Origin: Streptomyces hydrogenans
GTDB taxonomy: Bacteria > Actinomycetota > Actinomycetes > Streptomycetales > Streptomycetaceae
DNA: 32,159 nt
Assembly (NCBI RefSeq): GCF_014656075.1
Contig: NZ_BNBS01000093.1
Coordinates: 1-32,159, forward strand
Direction: 5' to 3'
Shown here one piece after another: positions 1 through 8,097 of the stretch (positions within the stretch are counted from its first letter, which is position 1; each line of letters opens with the position of its first letter). Position numbers and translations under genes: made by a program. The notes beneath the pieces are model-generated. The model worked only from the letters and a program-made list of their open reading frames with translations, did not search any database and was not told the origin of the DNA.

Positions 1-1173
1 GGCCCCTGGGCCTCGGAGACCCGGCCCCCGGCCCCCTCCGCCCCGCCGACGGCCCCCCGCCCCGCCGCCGACCTGCGCGAACGCCTCGCCCGCTGGGTGC
101 TCGGCGACGCCGAACTCCTCGGGATCACCGGGCGCGGCGCCCTGTCCACCCCGGCGCGCGCCCTGCTGAACCTGCCGCTCGACGGGCCCGCAGGGCCCGC
201 GGCCGAGGGCGGCGGCGTGGAACCGGAGGTCGCTGCGGAGCGCGCGGCGGAGCTCCTGGAGCCGCTGCTCCCCGAGGCGGTCGACCACGTCCTGCTCCAG
301 GCCGACCTGACGGCCGTCGCCCCCGGCCCGCTGCTGCGCCCGCTGGCCGACGCGCTCGCGGTCCTGGCGGACGTGGAGTCGAAGGGTGGTGCGACCGTCT
401 ACCGGTTCACGCCCGGTTCGGTGCGGCGCGCGCTCGACACCGGCCGCTCCGCCTCCGACCTGCACGCCTTCCTCACGGCGCACGCGCGCACGCCGGTGCC
501 GCAGCCGCTCGCGTACCTGATCGACGACGTGGCGCGGAAGCACGGACACCTGCGGATCGGGGCGGCGTCCGCGTACGTCCGCTGCGACGACGACGCGCTG
601 CTCGGCGAGATCCTGGCCGACCGCCGCTCGGCCGCCCTGCGGCTGCGCCGCCTCGCGCCGACGGTGCTGGCCGCGCAGGCCGACCCGGCGTCGCTCCTCG
701 AAGGGCTGCGCGCGATGGGGTACGCGCCGGCCGCCGAGTCCGCGGAGGGCGACGTCCTGGTGACCCGTGCCGACGCCCACCGCACCCCGCCCCGCACGGC
801 CCCGGCGCCGGTGCCGGACGGTCCGCCGGTGCCCGACGCCACGCTGCTGACGGCGGCGGTCCGGGCGATCCGGGCGGGCGACCACGCCGCCACGGCCGTC
901 CGCAGGGAGCCCGCCGTCCCCGTCACCACCGGCGGTCTCCCCCGCACCTCCGCGGCCGAGACCCTGGCCACCGTCCAGGCCGCCGCGCTCACCGGCTCGG
1001 CCGTCTGGATCGGCTACGTCAACGCCGAGGGCGCCGCCAGTCAGCGGGTCATCGCCCCGGTGCGGGTGGAGGGCGGCTTCGTCACGGGCTACGACCACAC
1101 GGCCGACGAGGTCCGCACGTATCCGCTGCACCGGATCACGGGGGTCGCGGAGCTGGCGGACGAGGACGCCTAG
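1..1173 (+). CDS. Helicase-associated (XPB N-terminal-like) protein with WYL-like C-terminus, 5' truncated
   Basis: The frame is open from the first base of the window to the TAG at 1171-1173, so the N-terminus lies outside. The middle part resembles the helicase-associated domain found at the N-terminus of actinobacterial XPB helicases: a run of the form 'TP..(V/L)..AL..G......L..........PVP..L...I.D.....G.LRI' followed by 'LL.EIL.DRR'. The next gene carries the same pattern. The last ~65 residues (VWIGYVNAEG, RVIAPVRVEGG, VRTYPLHRITGV) have the strand pattern and conserved Arg/Tyr positions of a WYL domain, a nucleic-acid or nucleotide-sensing module. No Walker motifs occur in the visible part, so this is probably a DNA-binding partner rather than a motor. 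It lies 117 bp upstream of the XPB gene on the same strand; a likely promoter in between suggests separate initiation. The domain call is moderately sure; the cellular role is inferred from proximity. Confidence 0.75.
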   Translation, partial: GPWASETRPPAPSAPPTAPRPAADLRERLARWVLGDAELLGITGRGALSTPARALLNLPLDGPAGPAAEGGGVEPEVAAERAAELLEPLLPEAVDHVLLQADLTAVAPGPLLRPLADALAVLADVESKGGATVYRFTPGSVRRALDTGRSASDLHAFLTAHARTPVPQPLAYLIDDVARKHGHLRIGAASAYVRCDDDALLGEILADRRSAALRLRRLAPTVLAAQADPASLLEGLRAMGYAPAAESAEGDVLVTRADAHRTPPRTAPAPVPDGPPVPDATLLTAAVRAIRAGDHAATAVRREPAVPVTTGGLPRTSAAETLATVQAAALTGSAVWIGYVNAEGAASQRVIAPVRVEGGFVTGYDHTADEVRTYPLHRITGVAELADEDA

Positions 1174-1245
1174 CGGTTTTTCCGGGAGCCCACGTCGCCG
1201 GGGGGTCGCTGCGGCGGAGACCGGCGGTGGCCGCGGTGCCCGGGG

Positions 1246-1251
1246 TAGACT
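1246..1251 (+). promoter_or_regulatory. Putative -10 box for the XPB helicase gene
   Basis: TAGACT fits the actinobacterial TAnnnT -10 consensus and lies 40 bp before the GTG start. No convincing -35 hexamer is visible 16-18 bp upstream. Confidence 0.35.
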
Positions 1252-1290
1252 TCCACGTTTCCCTCGCCGCGACCGCCTGCGGAGGTATGT

Positions 1291-2928
1291 GTGTCCTGCC
1301 TGATCGTCCAGAGCGACAAGACCCTGCTGCTGGAGGTCGACCACGAGCTCGCCGACGCCTGCCGGCGGGCGATCGCGCCGTTCGCGGAGCTGGAGCGGGC
1401 GCCCGAGCACATCCACACGTACCGGGTCACGCCGCTCGGCCTGTGGAACGCCCGGGCGGCCGGTCACGACGCCGAGCAGGTCGTCGACGCGCTCGTGGAG
1501 TACTCCCGCTACCCCGTGCCGCACGCGCTGCTCGTCGACATCGCCGAGACGATGGGCCGCTACGGGCGGCTCACCCTCTCCAAGCACCCCGCCCACGGGC
1601 TCGTGCTGACCACCACCGACCGGCCCGTCCTGGAGGAGATCCTCCGGTCGAAGCGGGTCCAGCCGCTGGTCGGCGCGCGGATCGATCCCGACACGGTCGT
1701 CGTGCACCCCTCCGAGCGCGGCCAGATCAAGCAGACGCTGCTGAAGCTCGGCTGGCCCGCCGAGGACCTCGCCGGGTACGTCGACGGCGAGGCCCACCCG
1801 ATCGACCTCGCCGAGGACGGCTGGAGCCTGCGGCCGTACCAGCAGCACGCCGTCGAGGGCTTCTGGCACGGCGGCTCCGGCGTCGTCGTGCTGCCCTGCG
1901 GCGCGGGCAAGACGCTCGTCGGCGCGGGCGCGATGGCCAAGGCGAAGGCGACGACGCTGATCCTCGTCACCAACACGGTCTCCGCCCGGCAGTGGAAGAA
2001 CGAGCTGGTGCGGCGGACCTCGCTGACCGAGGACGAGATCGGCGAGTACAGCGGGACGAAGAAGGAGATCCGGCCCGTCACCATCGCCACCTACCAGGTC
2101 CTCACCACCAAGCGGAAGGGCGTCTACCCGCACCTGGAGCTCTTCGACTCCCGCGACTGGGGCCTGATCGTCTACGACGAGGTGCACCTGCTGCCCGCGC
2201 CGGTCTTCAAGTTCACCGCCGACCTCCAGGCACGCCGGCGGCTCGGCCTGACCGCGACGCTGGTGCGCGAGGACGGCAAGGAGGCGGACGTCTTCTCGCT
2301 CATCGGGCCCAAGCGGTTCGACGCGCCGTGGAAGGAGATCGAGGCGCAGGGGTACATCGCGCCCGCCGACTGCGTCGAGGTGCGGGTCAACCTCACCGAC
2401 GCGGAGCGGCTCGCCTACGCGACCGCGGAGGCGGAGGAGAAGTACCGCTTCTGCGCGACGACGGCGACCAAGCGGCGGGTGACCGAGGCGCTGGTGAAGA
2501 AGTTCGCCGGACAGCAGATCCTCGTCATCGGCCAGTACATCGACCAGCTCGACGAACTCGGCGCGCACCTCGACGCGCCGGTCATCAAGGGCGAGACGAC
2601 CAACAAGGAGCGGGAGCGGCTCTTCGACGCCTTCCGCAACGGCGAGATCAACGTCCTCGTCGTCTCCAAGGTCGCCAACTTCTCCATCGACCTGCCCGAG
2701 GCGACGGTCGCCATCCAGGTGTCCGGCACCTTCGGCTCCCGCCAGGAGGAGGCGCAGCGCCTCGGCCGGGTGCTCCGCCCCAAGGCGGACGGCCACCAGG
2801 CGCACTTCTACTCGGTCGTCGCCCGCGACACCATCGACCAGGACTTCGCCGCCCACCGGCAGCGCTTCCTCGCCGAGCAGGGCTACGCCTACCGGATCGT
2901 CGACGCGGACGAGCTGCTGGCGCCCTGA
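1291..2928 (+). CDS. XPB/Ssl2-type DNA repair helicase (SF2)
   Basis: This 545-aa protein is an ATP-dependent 3'-5' superfamily 2 DNA helicase of the bacterial XPB family. Residues ~1-170 form the helicase-associated N-terminal domain. Motif I (PCGAGKT) is at 202-208, the Walker B/DEVH box (Asp296-His299) follows, then LTATL (motif III-like) near 320, and the second RecA domain carries QRLGRVLRP (motif VI) from ~490. DEVH instead of DEAH is normal for XPB. Start: GTG at 1291 with GGAGG at 1281-1285. A longer overlapping frame from 1227 has an implausible Arg-rich composition and was not used. Family knowledge points to DNA repair or opening; the bacterial partner of XPB is not settled, and the adjacent upstream protein sharing its N-terminal domain is a candidate. 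It is convergent with the small membrane-protein gene that ends 12 bp downstream. Confidence 0.93.
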   Translation: MSCLIVQSDKTLLLEVDHELADACRRAIAPFAELERAPEHIHTYRVTPLGLWNARAAGHDAEQVVDALVEYSRYPVPHALLVDIAETMGRYGRLTLSKHPAHGLVLTTTDRPVLEEILRSKRVQPLVGARIDPDTVVVHPSERGQIKQTLLKLGWPAEDLAGYVDGEAHPIDLAEDGWSLRPYQQHAVEGFWHGGSGVVVLPCGAGKTLVGAGAMAKAKATTLILVTNTVSARQWKNELVRRTSLTEDEIGEYSGTKKEIRPVTIATYQVLTTKRKGVYPHLELFDSRDWGLIVYDEVHLLPAPVFKFTADLQARRRLGLTATLVREDGKEADVFSLIGPKRFDAPWKEIEAQGYIAPADCVEVRVNLTDAERLAYATAEAEEKYRFCATTATKRRVTEALVKKFAGQQILVIGQYIDQLDELGAHLDAPVIKGETTNKERERLFDAFRNGEINVLVVSKVANFSIDLPEATVAIQVSGTFGSRQEEAQRLGRVLRPKADGHQAHFYSVVARDTIDQDFAAHRQRFLAEQGYAYRIVDADELLAP

Positions 2929-2940
2929 CCCGGGCCGGCC

Positions 2941-3270
2941 TCAGTCCATCAGGGCGAGGAGCGGGCCCGCGAGCGCCAGGACGTACTGGGCGGCGACGAG
3001 GGCGCGGCCCGGTACGGCGAGGGCGGCCACGCCCGCCAGGGCGGCGAGGCCCACGGCCCAGAAGCCGGCCGTGACGAAGCCCCCGCCGACGCCGTCACCG
3101 GAGACCGCGTCGGTGAGGGTGACCGCCATGGTCGCCACCGCGCACACCGCGACGAGCAGCAGGCCGAGGCCCGCCATGACGCGGAGGGCGGTCGCACCCG
3201 GCGAGTTCGGGTCGGCCGCGCGCGGAGCGGGGGCGTGCGGGGCGGTGGCGGGGGTGTCCGGCGTCGTCAT
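2941..3270 (-). CDS. Small integral membrane protein, unknown function
   Basis: This 109-aa protein has a Pro/Ala-rich cytoplasmic-looking N-terminus (~30 residues) followed by three hydrophobic segments at roughly 29-53, 66-87 and 89-108, ending directly after the last one (LLALMD). No catalytic motif is recognisable. It is convergent with the XPB helicase gene. Other frames here are shadows: only this one gives clean membrane segments and a sensible composition. Function is not predicted; existence is fairly likely because of the membrane pattern and the lack of any alternative gene. Confidence 0.65.
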   Translation of the reverse strand: MTTPDTPATAPHAPAPRAADPNSPGATALRVMAGLGLLLVAVCAVATMAVTLTDAVSGDGVGGGFVTAGFWAVGLAALAGVAALAVPGRALVAAQYVLALAGPLLALMD

Positions 3271-3340
3271 GCCCCGATCCCATCACCGCGCCGGGGCCGC
3301 CGGCAGGCGTGCGGATACTCAGGCGGCGCCGGACCCGTAC

Positions 3341-3577
3341 TCATCCCGGCAGGCGCTCGTCCGCGCCCGGCGCGTGCACGGGGCGGGGGTCGCGGACTCC
3401 CGCCCCGGCCGGGCCGAGGTCGCCGAGGAGGACGACGCCGACGGCCGCGCCGCCGAAGGCGCGGACCGCGCGGACGGCCGTCGCCGCGAGGCGGCGGGGC
3501 CGGGGGCGGGGGCGGGGGACGGTGGTCACGAGGGTGAAGGTCGTCGCGGTCATGCCTCCATGATGGAATCCGGACAT
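3341..3577 (-). CDS. Possible small hypothetical protein
   Basis: A 78-aa frame with an Arg/Pro-rich stretch (RPRPRPRR, residues ~22-29) followed by one hydrophobic segment (~40-52) and a Pro/Gly/Asp-rich tail. Two starts are possible: ATG at 3577 or ATG at 3553, the latter with GGAGG only one base upstream, which is too close for normal initiation. The region could equally be non-coding. It lies between two better-supported genes and would read away from helR. No family is recognised; support is the membrane-like segment and the minus-strand context only. Confidence 0.35.
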   Translation of the reverse strand: MSGFHHGGMTATTFTLVTTVPRPRPRPRRLAATAVRAVRAFGGAAVGVVLLGDLGPAGAGVRDPRPVHAPGADERLPG

Positions 3578-3673
3578 TCAACCCACATCGCCCTGGGGGT
3601 GGAATCGGGGTCCCCCTTACGGCGGATCGCTCCCCTACGGGAAACCGATTCGCCCGGGCCGCCGGCACGGCGT

Positions 3674-3679
3674 TAGAAT
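3674..3679 (+). promoter_or_regulatory. Putative -10 box upstream of helR
   Basis: TAGAAT matches the TAnnnT -10 consensus, 128 bp before the preferred GTG start of helR. The leader in between contains three near-copies of a GTGTCC/TCCGTGT element (3757-3788). I did not find the 19-bp rifamycin-associated palindrome reported upstream of some helR genes. Confidence 0.3.
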
Positions 3680-3807
3680 CACCGGCTTCCCCGCCTCCCG
3701 TCCCCGCACGAGGAGCGCGCCGCCGCCCGGTCGGAAACCGGCGGCCACATCGATGTGCCCGTGTGTCCATGTGTCCGTTCATCCGTGTACCGACCGGAGG
3801 CTCCACC

Positions 3808-5841
3808 GTGTCCGCAGCCGTGCCCACCGACGATCCGCTCGTGCGCGAGCGGGCCCACCTCGCCTCCTCCCGCGCCGCCCTGCGCGCCATGCGCGAGGAG
3901 GTGGAGGCCCTGGACATCAAGGACGTCACCGCCAACTGGGTCAACTCGATCGTCCTGGAACGGCAGATCGAGGACCGCATCAAGGCGCTCGCAGACCTCT
4001 CCCACACCCCGCTCTTCTTCGGCCGGCTCGACTACCTGCCGCCCACCCAGCACGGGCAGCGCTTCTACATCGGCCGCCGGCACGTCCACGACGCCCACGG
4101 CGACCCGATGGTCATCGACTGGCGCGCGCCGGTCTCCCAGCCGTACTACCAGGCGTCGAAGAAGGACCCGCAGGACGTCGGGCTGCGCCGCCGCTTCGGC
4201 TACACGGGCGGCGAGCTCACCGCGTACGAGGACGAGCGCCTGTCCGACCCCGCCGAGCTCGAACGCGCCAGCCGGCTCCTCCAGACCGAGATCGAGCGGC
4301 CGCGCGTCGGCCCCATGCGGGACATCGTGGCGACGATCCAGCCCGAGCAGGACGAGATCGTCCGCTCGGACCTGAGCGGCACGCTGTGCGTCCAGGGAGG
4401 CCCCGGCACCGGCAAGACCGCCGTCGGCCTGCACCGTGTCGCCTACCTGCTGTACGCCCACCGGGAGCGGCTGGCCCGCACCGGGACCCTCGTCATCGGG
4501 CCCAACCGGTCCTTCCTCCAGTACATCGAGCAGGTGCTGCCCGCCCTCGGCGAGCTGGAGGTCAAGCAGGCGACCGTCGACGACCTCGTCGCGCACGTCG
4601 AGGTGCGCGGCACCGACGAGGCGGCCACCGCCGTGGTCAAGGGCGACGCCCGGATGGCGGAGGTGCTGCGGCGGGCGGTCCGCTCGCACGTGACGCTGCC
4701 GTCCGAGCCGCTGATGGTGGTGCGCGGCTCGCGCCGCTGGCGGGTGCCCGCGCACGAACTGGAGGAGATCGTCACCGAACTGACGGAGCGTGACATCCGG
4801 TACGGGGCGGCCCGCGAGGCCCTGCCGCAGCGGATCGCGCACGCCGTCCTCGTCCGGATGGAACAGGCCGGCGAGGCGCCCGACGACCGGGTGCAGAACG
4901 CGGTGGCCCGCAACCCGGCCGTGAAGGCCGTCGTCAAGGAGTGCTGGCCGCCCGTCGACCCGGCGAAGCTGGTGCTGCGGCTGCTCGGCGACGCGGAGTT
5001 CCTCGCCGAGCACGCGGCCGGGATCCTCGACGAGGAGGAGCAGAAGCTGCTGCTGTGGACGAAGCCGGCCCGCAGCGTGAAGACCGCGAAGTGGTCGGCG
5101 GCGGACGCGGTGCTGATCGACGAGGCGACGGACCTGGTCGAGCGGACCCACTCGCTCGGGCACGTGGTCCTCGACGAGGCGCAGGACCTCTCCCCCATGC
5201 AGTACCGGGCCGTGGGCCGCCGCTGCACGACCGGCTCCGCGACCGTCCTCGGCGACCTGGCGCAGGGCACCACGCCGTGGGCCACCCAGAGCTGGCAGAC
5301 CGCGCTGGCGCACCTCGGCAAGCCGGGGTCCCGCGTCGAGGAGCTGACCGCCGGCTTCCGCGTGCCCAGCGAGGTCATCGCCTACGCCTCCCGGCTGCTG
5401 CCGCACATGGCGCCGGGGCTCGCGCCGGTGGAGTCCGTCCGGGAGAACCCGGGGGCCTTCGAGATCCGGGCGGGCGGCGACGCGGGGGCCGTGGTGACGG
5501 CGTGCGTGGACGCGCTCGGGCACGAGGGGTCGATCGGGCTCATCGCCGCGGACGCGCGGATCGGGGTGCTGGCGGAGGCGCTGGAGGAGGCCGGGCTGTC
5601 CTACCTCGCCCCCGGCGAGGAGACCACCGCCGAGTCGCGGCTCACGCTCGTCCCCGCCTCGCTCGCGAAGGGCCTGGAGTACGACTACGTGGTCCTCGAC
5701 GAGCCCGCCGCCGTGGTCGACGGCGAGCCCGACGAGCGCACCGGGCTGCGCCGCCTCTACGTCTCCCTCACCCGAGCCGTCTCGGGCCTGACCATCGTCC
5801 ACGCGGCGCCGCTGCCGGAACAGCTGGCCCCGCGGGCGTGA
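3808..5841 (+). CDS. helR: RNA polymerase recycling motor ATPase, HelR/HelD family
   Basis: A 677-aa UvrD/Rep-like superfamily 1 ATPase. The N-terminal region (~1-80) is the helical arm that in HelD/HelR proteins enters the RNA polymerase secondary channel. Walker A GGPGTGKT is at 197-204, Walker B with DEAQD at 456-460, and a C-terminal UvrD-type motif (LYVSLTRA) near 649. The opening (VTANWVNSIVLE, then PLFFGRLDYL and FYIGRRHVHD) is typical of HelR, the streptomycete form linked to release of stalled or rifamycin-bound polymerase. Start: GTG 3808 with GGAGG at 3796-3800 and 7-nt spacing. An in-frame ATG at 3763 adds only a non-conserved stretch. This is an RNAP-associated factor, not a DNA repair helicase. 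It is convergent with the next gene, with 18 bp between stops. Confidence 0.85.
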   Translation: MSAAVPTDDPLVRERAHLASSRAALRAMREEVEALDIKDVTANWVNSIVLERQIEDRIKALADLSHTPLFFGRLDYLPPTQHGQRFYIGRRHVHDAHGDPMVIDWRAPVSQPYYQASKKDPQDVGLRRRFGYTGGELTAYEDERLSDPAELERASRLLQTEIERPRVGPMRDIVATIQPEQDEIVRSDLSGTLCVQGGPGTGKTAVGLHRVAYLLYAHRERLARTGTLVIGPNRSFLQYIEQVLPALGELEVKQATVDDLVAHVEVRGTDEAATAVVKGDARMAEVLRRAVRSHVTLPSEPLMVVRGSRRWRVPAHELEEIVTELTERDIRYGAAREALPQRIAHAVLVRMEQAGEAPDDRVQNAVARNPAVKAVVKECWPPVDPAKLVLRLLGDAEFLAEHAAGILDEEEQKLLLWTKPARSVKTAKWSAADAVLIDEATDLVERTHSLGHVVLDEAQDLSPMQYRAVGRRCTTGSATVLGDLAQGTTPWATQSWQTALAHLGKPGSRVEELTAGFRVPSEVIAYASRLLPHMAPGLAPVESVRENPGAFEIRAGGDAGAVVTACVDALGHEGSIGLIAADARIGVLAEALEEAGLSYLAPGEETTAESRLTLVPASLAKGLEYDYVVLDEPAAVVDGEPDERTGLRRLYVSLTRAVSGLTIVHAAPLPEQLAPRA

Positions 5842-5859
5842 CGCCCCCGGCGCGCGGGG
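5828..5859. terminator. Possible bidirectional stem-loop between convergent genes
   Basis: CCCCGCG (5828-5834) and CGCGGGG (5853-5859) form a 7-bp stem with an 18-nt loop across the end of helR and just beyond the stop of the convergent gene. There is no U-tract, as is usual in Streptomyces. Confidence 0.35.
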
Positions 5860-6294
5860 TCAGTCGGTGGTGATGCCCCGGGCGGCGAAGACGTCCGCCG
5901 CGTCGGGGACGGCCAGCACGCCGTCCTCCACGAACGTGACCTCGCGGAGGTTGGGGAGGAGGGCGAGGTCGTCGAGGGAGCGGACGTCGAAGAGGTCGTC
6001 CTCGCCGTCCCACGCGGGCGCGCAGTGCCGGAAGACCTCCGTCCCCGCGTCGAAGCACAACTCCTCGACCGTCGCCAGGAGTTCGGCGGGGATCTCCAGC
6101 GCCTCGAAGTAGGCCCGGGGCTCCGGCAGCACCTCCTCGTGGAGGCCGTTCTCCAGGACGTGGGACGCGGGGTCGCCGATGCCCCGCGCGGCGAGGACCT
6201 CGCCCAGGTCGTAGACCGGGAGCAGCGTCCCCGCCGAGTACATGAGCTCCTCGATGACGAGCAGCTTGAGGTTGAAGTCGTGGAACCGGGTCAT
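5860..6294 (-). CDS. Conserved hypothetical protein, DUF6892-like
   Basis: A 144-aa acidic soluble protein beginning MTRFHDFNLKLLVIEELM, which I associate with a small uncharacterised actinobacterial family (DUF6892). No membrane segments, Cys pairs or catalytic motif are seen. The sequence is rich in Leu, Glu and Asp with alternating predicted helices, consistent with a compact helical fold, possibly an immunity or scaffold protein; this is not demonstrated. Start: ATG at 6294 is preferred because the family-like sequence begins there; an in-frame GTG at 6324 would add ten residues (SPRRGTHDP...) that look non-conserved. Neither has a strong ribosome site. It follows the APH-like gene on the same strand after about 80 bp. 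Confidence 0.65.
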   Translation of the reverse strand: MTRFHDFNLKLLVIEELMYSAGTLLPVYDLGEVLAARGIGDPASHVLENGLHEEVLPEPRAYFEALEIPAELLATVEELCFDAGTEVFRHCAPAWDGEDDLFDVRSLDDLALLPNLREVTFVEDGVLAVPDAADVFAARGITTD

Positions 6295-6375
6295 GGGGTC
6301 ATGGGTACCACGGCGGGGTGACACCGCCCCGCCGGGTCGGTCCGCGACGGGGCGGACGGGGGCGCTCCGGGCCGG

Positions 6376-7287
6376 TCAGGCGAACTCGGGCAGGGCCTGG
6401 GTCCAGGTGCGGCGGGCCACGGCGGCGAGGACCGGGTTGGGGACGGGCGCGGTGCCGGGGGCGTCTCCGCCGCCGTAGTAGTGGTCGGTGACGAGGCCCC
6501 AGGCCAGGGCCCAGCCGCGGCCCCGGGACCAGGTGGCGGGGTCGGCGCGGGAGGCGGTGCGGAAGACCGGGCGGGTGTCGGGGGTGAAGAGGGTCCAGGC
6601 GGGCATCAGGTCGACGGCGGGGTCGCCGGTGCCGAGGCCGCCGAAGTCGATGACGGCGCTGAGCCGGCCGTCGCGGGTGAGGAGGTTGCCGGGCAGCAGG
6701 TCGGCGTGGAGCCAGACCGGGTCGCGGTCCCAGGCGGGCAGCGCGAGGACCCGCTCCCAGGCGTCGAGCGCGGTCCGGGCGTCGAGCAGGCCGGCGTCGG
6801 CCAGCGCGGCGACGGCCGCCGGGAGGGCGCCCCCCTCCCAGTCGGTGACGGCGCCGCCGCGGAAGGACCGGGGTGCGCCGGTGGCGTCGGCGGCCCGCAG
6901 CGCGACGCCGAAGCGGCCCAGTTCGGCCGCGGCGTGGGCGAGGTCGGTGACGGGCTCGGCCCAGGCGTCGGCGCCCTCCAGCCAGGCGTAGACCCCCCAG
7001 GGCCGCTCGAAGCCCTCGCCGGGGACGCCCGCGCCGACGGGCACCGGCACGGGCAGCGGGAGCGCGGGCGCGAGCCGGGGCAGCCAGCGCCGCTCCTTCT
7101 CGATCTGGCCGGTCGCCCACGGGGCCTTGGGCAGGCGGACGACGAGGTCGCCGCCGAGCCGGAACATCGCGTTGTCCGTCCCGGCGGAGGCGACCCGCCG
7201 CACGTCGAGTCCGGCCCAGTGGGGGAACTGGGCGGTGATCAGCCGGCGTACGAGCGCCGCGTCGGGTCCGGGTCCTTCGTCGGTCAT
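6376..7287 (-). CDS. Aminoglycoside phosphotransferase (APH) family protein
   Basis: This 303-aa protein is a kinase-like phosphotransferase of the APH/choline kinase fold. Visible signatures are the N-lobe strand GTDNAMFRLGGDLVVRLPK (36-54, candidate ATP-lysine at 54), the catalytic loop HADLLPGNLL with His194, Asp196 and Asn201, the metal-binding VIDFGGLG (Asp214) and GDPAVDL (221-227). All catalytic residues are present. Such proteins phosphorylate small molecules (aminoglycosides, macrolides, amino alcohols, sugars); the substrate cannot be read here, and most chromosomal Streptomyces copies do not confer resistance. It lies 56 bp downstream of cutC on the same strand, so the two may share a transcript. 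Confidence 0.85.
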   Translation of the reverse strand: MTDEGPGPDAALVRRLITAQFPHWAGLDVRRVASAGTDNAMFRLGGDLVVRLPKAPWATGQIEKERRWLPRLAPALPLPVPVPVGAGVPGEGFERPWGVYAWLEGADAWAEPVTDLAHAAAELGRFGVALRAADATGAPRSFRGGAVTDWEGGALPAAVAALADAGLLDARTALDAWERVLALPAWDRDPVWLHADLLPGNLLTRDGRLSAVIDFGGLGTGDPAVDLMPAWTLFTPDTRPVFRTASRADPATWSRGRGWALAWGLVTDHYYGGGDAPGTAPVPNPVLAAVARRTWTQALPEFA

Positions 7288-7343
7288 GCGGGCGACGGTA
7301 ACGGGAGGGCCGGACGGCCCGCACGGGTTTTCCGGGCGGCCCG

Positions 7344-8042
7344 CTACGCGTCCACCGCCTCGCGCCAGGTGCGGACCGCGTCCGCCGAGACGGGGGCGGT
7401 CCAGCCCTGGGGGCGGGCGGCGCCGCCGATGTGGAAGGCGGTGAGGCCGGCGGCACGCAGCCGGGGGAGGTGGTCGAGGCGGAGGCCGCCGCCGACGAGG
7501 ATCTGCGGTTCGTAGCCGGGCTCGCCGGTGCGGGCGGCTTCGGCTTCGAGGACCGGGAGGCCGTCGTCGACGCCGGTCGCGGCGCCGGCGGTGAGGTAGG
7601 TGTCGAGGCCGGGGAGGTCGGCGAGGCGCTTGCGGAGGCCGTCGCGGTCGGCGGCGCGGTCGATGGCCCGGTGGAAGGTCCAGCGGGCGCCGTCGAGGAC
7701 GGCGATGAGGCGCTCGACGGCGACCAGGTCGGGCTCGCCCGCGGGGGTGAGGAAGCCGAGGACGAACTCGTCGGCGCCGGCCTCGCGCAGCTCCTCGGCG
7801 CGGCCGACCAGGGCGTCGACCTCCCGGGGGCCTCCGGCGGCGAAGCCGTCCGCCAGGCGGAGCATCACGCGGAGCGGGATGTCGACCGCGCGGCGGATGG
7901 CGGTGAAGCCGGCCGTCGACGGGGTGAGGCCGTCCGCCGCCATGTCGGTGACGAGTTCGAGGCGGTCGGCGCCCCCGGTCTGGGCGGCGACCGCGTCCTG
8001 CTCGTCGAGGGCGATCACCTCCAGGACAGCACGGTTGCTCAT
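7344..8042 (-). CDS. cutC: CutC family protein
   Basis: A 232-aa TIM-barrel protein of the CutC family, with the typical opening LEVIALDEQDA, GGADRLELV, RVMLRLADGF, FHRAID, and the C-terminal ILVGGGLRLDHLPRL/FHIGGAAR region. CutC is traditionally called a copper homeostasis protein, but its biochemical reaction is not established. Start: ATG 8042 is preferred, with GGAGG ten bases upstream; an in-frame ATG at 8051 sits directly against that ribosome site. The gene is 51 bp downstream of the secreted His-rich gene of the copper region, so it may be read through from that CsoR-type promoter, but it also has its own DasR-like operator 29-44 bp upstream of its start. The context therefore allows either a copper or an amino-sugar connection. 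Confidence 0.88.
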   Translation of the reverse strand: MSNRAVLEVIALDEQDAVAAQTGGADRLELVTDMAADGLTPSTAGFTAIRRAVDIPLRVMLRLADGFAAGGPREVDALVGRAEELREAGADEFVLGFLTPAGEPDLVAVERLIAVLDGARWTFHRAIDRAADRDGLRKRLADLPGLDTYLTAGAATGVDDGLPVLEAEAARTGEPGYEPQILVGGGLRLDHLPRLRAAGLTAFHIGGAARPQGWTAPVSADAVRTWREAVDA

Positions 8043-8070
8043 TGCGCCCATTCCTCCATGAATGACGGCT

Positions 8071-8097
8071 ACAGGTCTAGTCCAATGACCAGACTAG
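8071..8097. promoter_or_regulatory. DasR/GntR-like operator upstream of cutC
   Basis: The 16-mer ACAGGTCTAGTCCAAT (8071-8086) closely resembles the dre element bound by DasR, the GlcNAc-responsive HutC/GntR repressor (core TGGTCTAGACCA; 10 of 12 core positions match). A further inverted pair, CTAGTC (8077-8082) and GACTAG (8092-8097) with a 9-nt spacer, overlaps it. It sits 29-44 bp before the cutC start, an appropriate position for repression. Confidence 0.55.

Noticed and set aside
3577..3807. Rifamycin-associated palindrome upstream of helR
   Set aside because: I looked for the GC-rich 19-bp inverted repeat and did not see it by eye; a formal motif scan was not possible.
3679..5802. 707-codon minus-strand frame opposite helR
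   Set aside because: Low-complexity Gly/Leu/Arg/Asp composition and no motifs; helR on the other strand has all catalytic motifs.
7344..8042. cutC as simple member of the copper regulon
   Set aside because: No CsoR-type palindrome precedes it and a DasR-like site does, so copper control can be only through read-through from the upstream gene.
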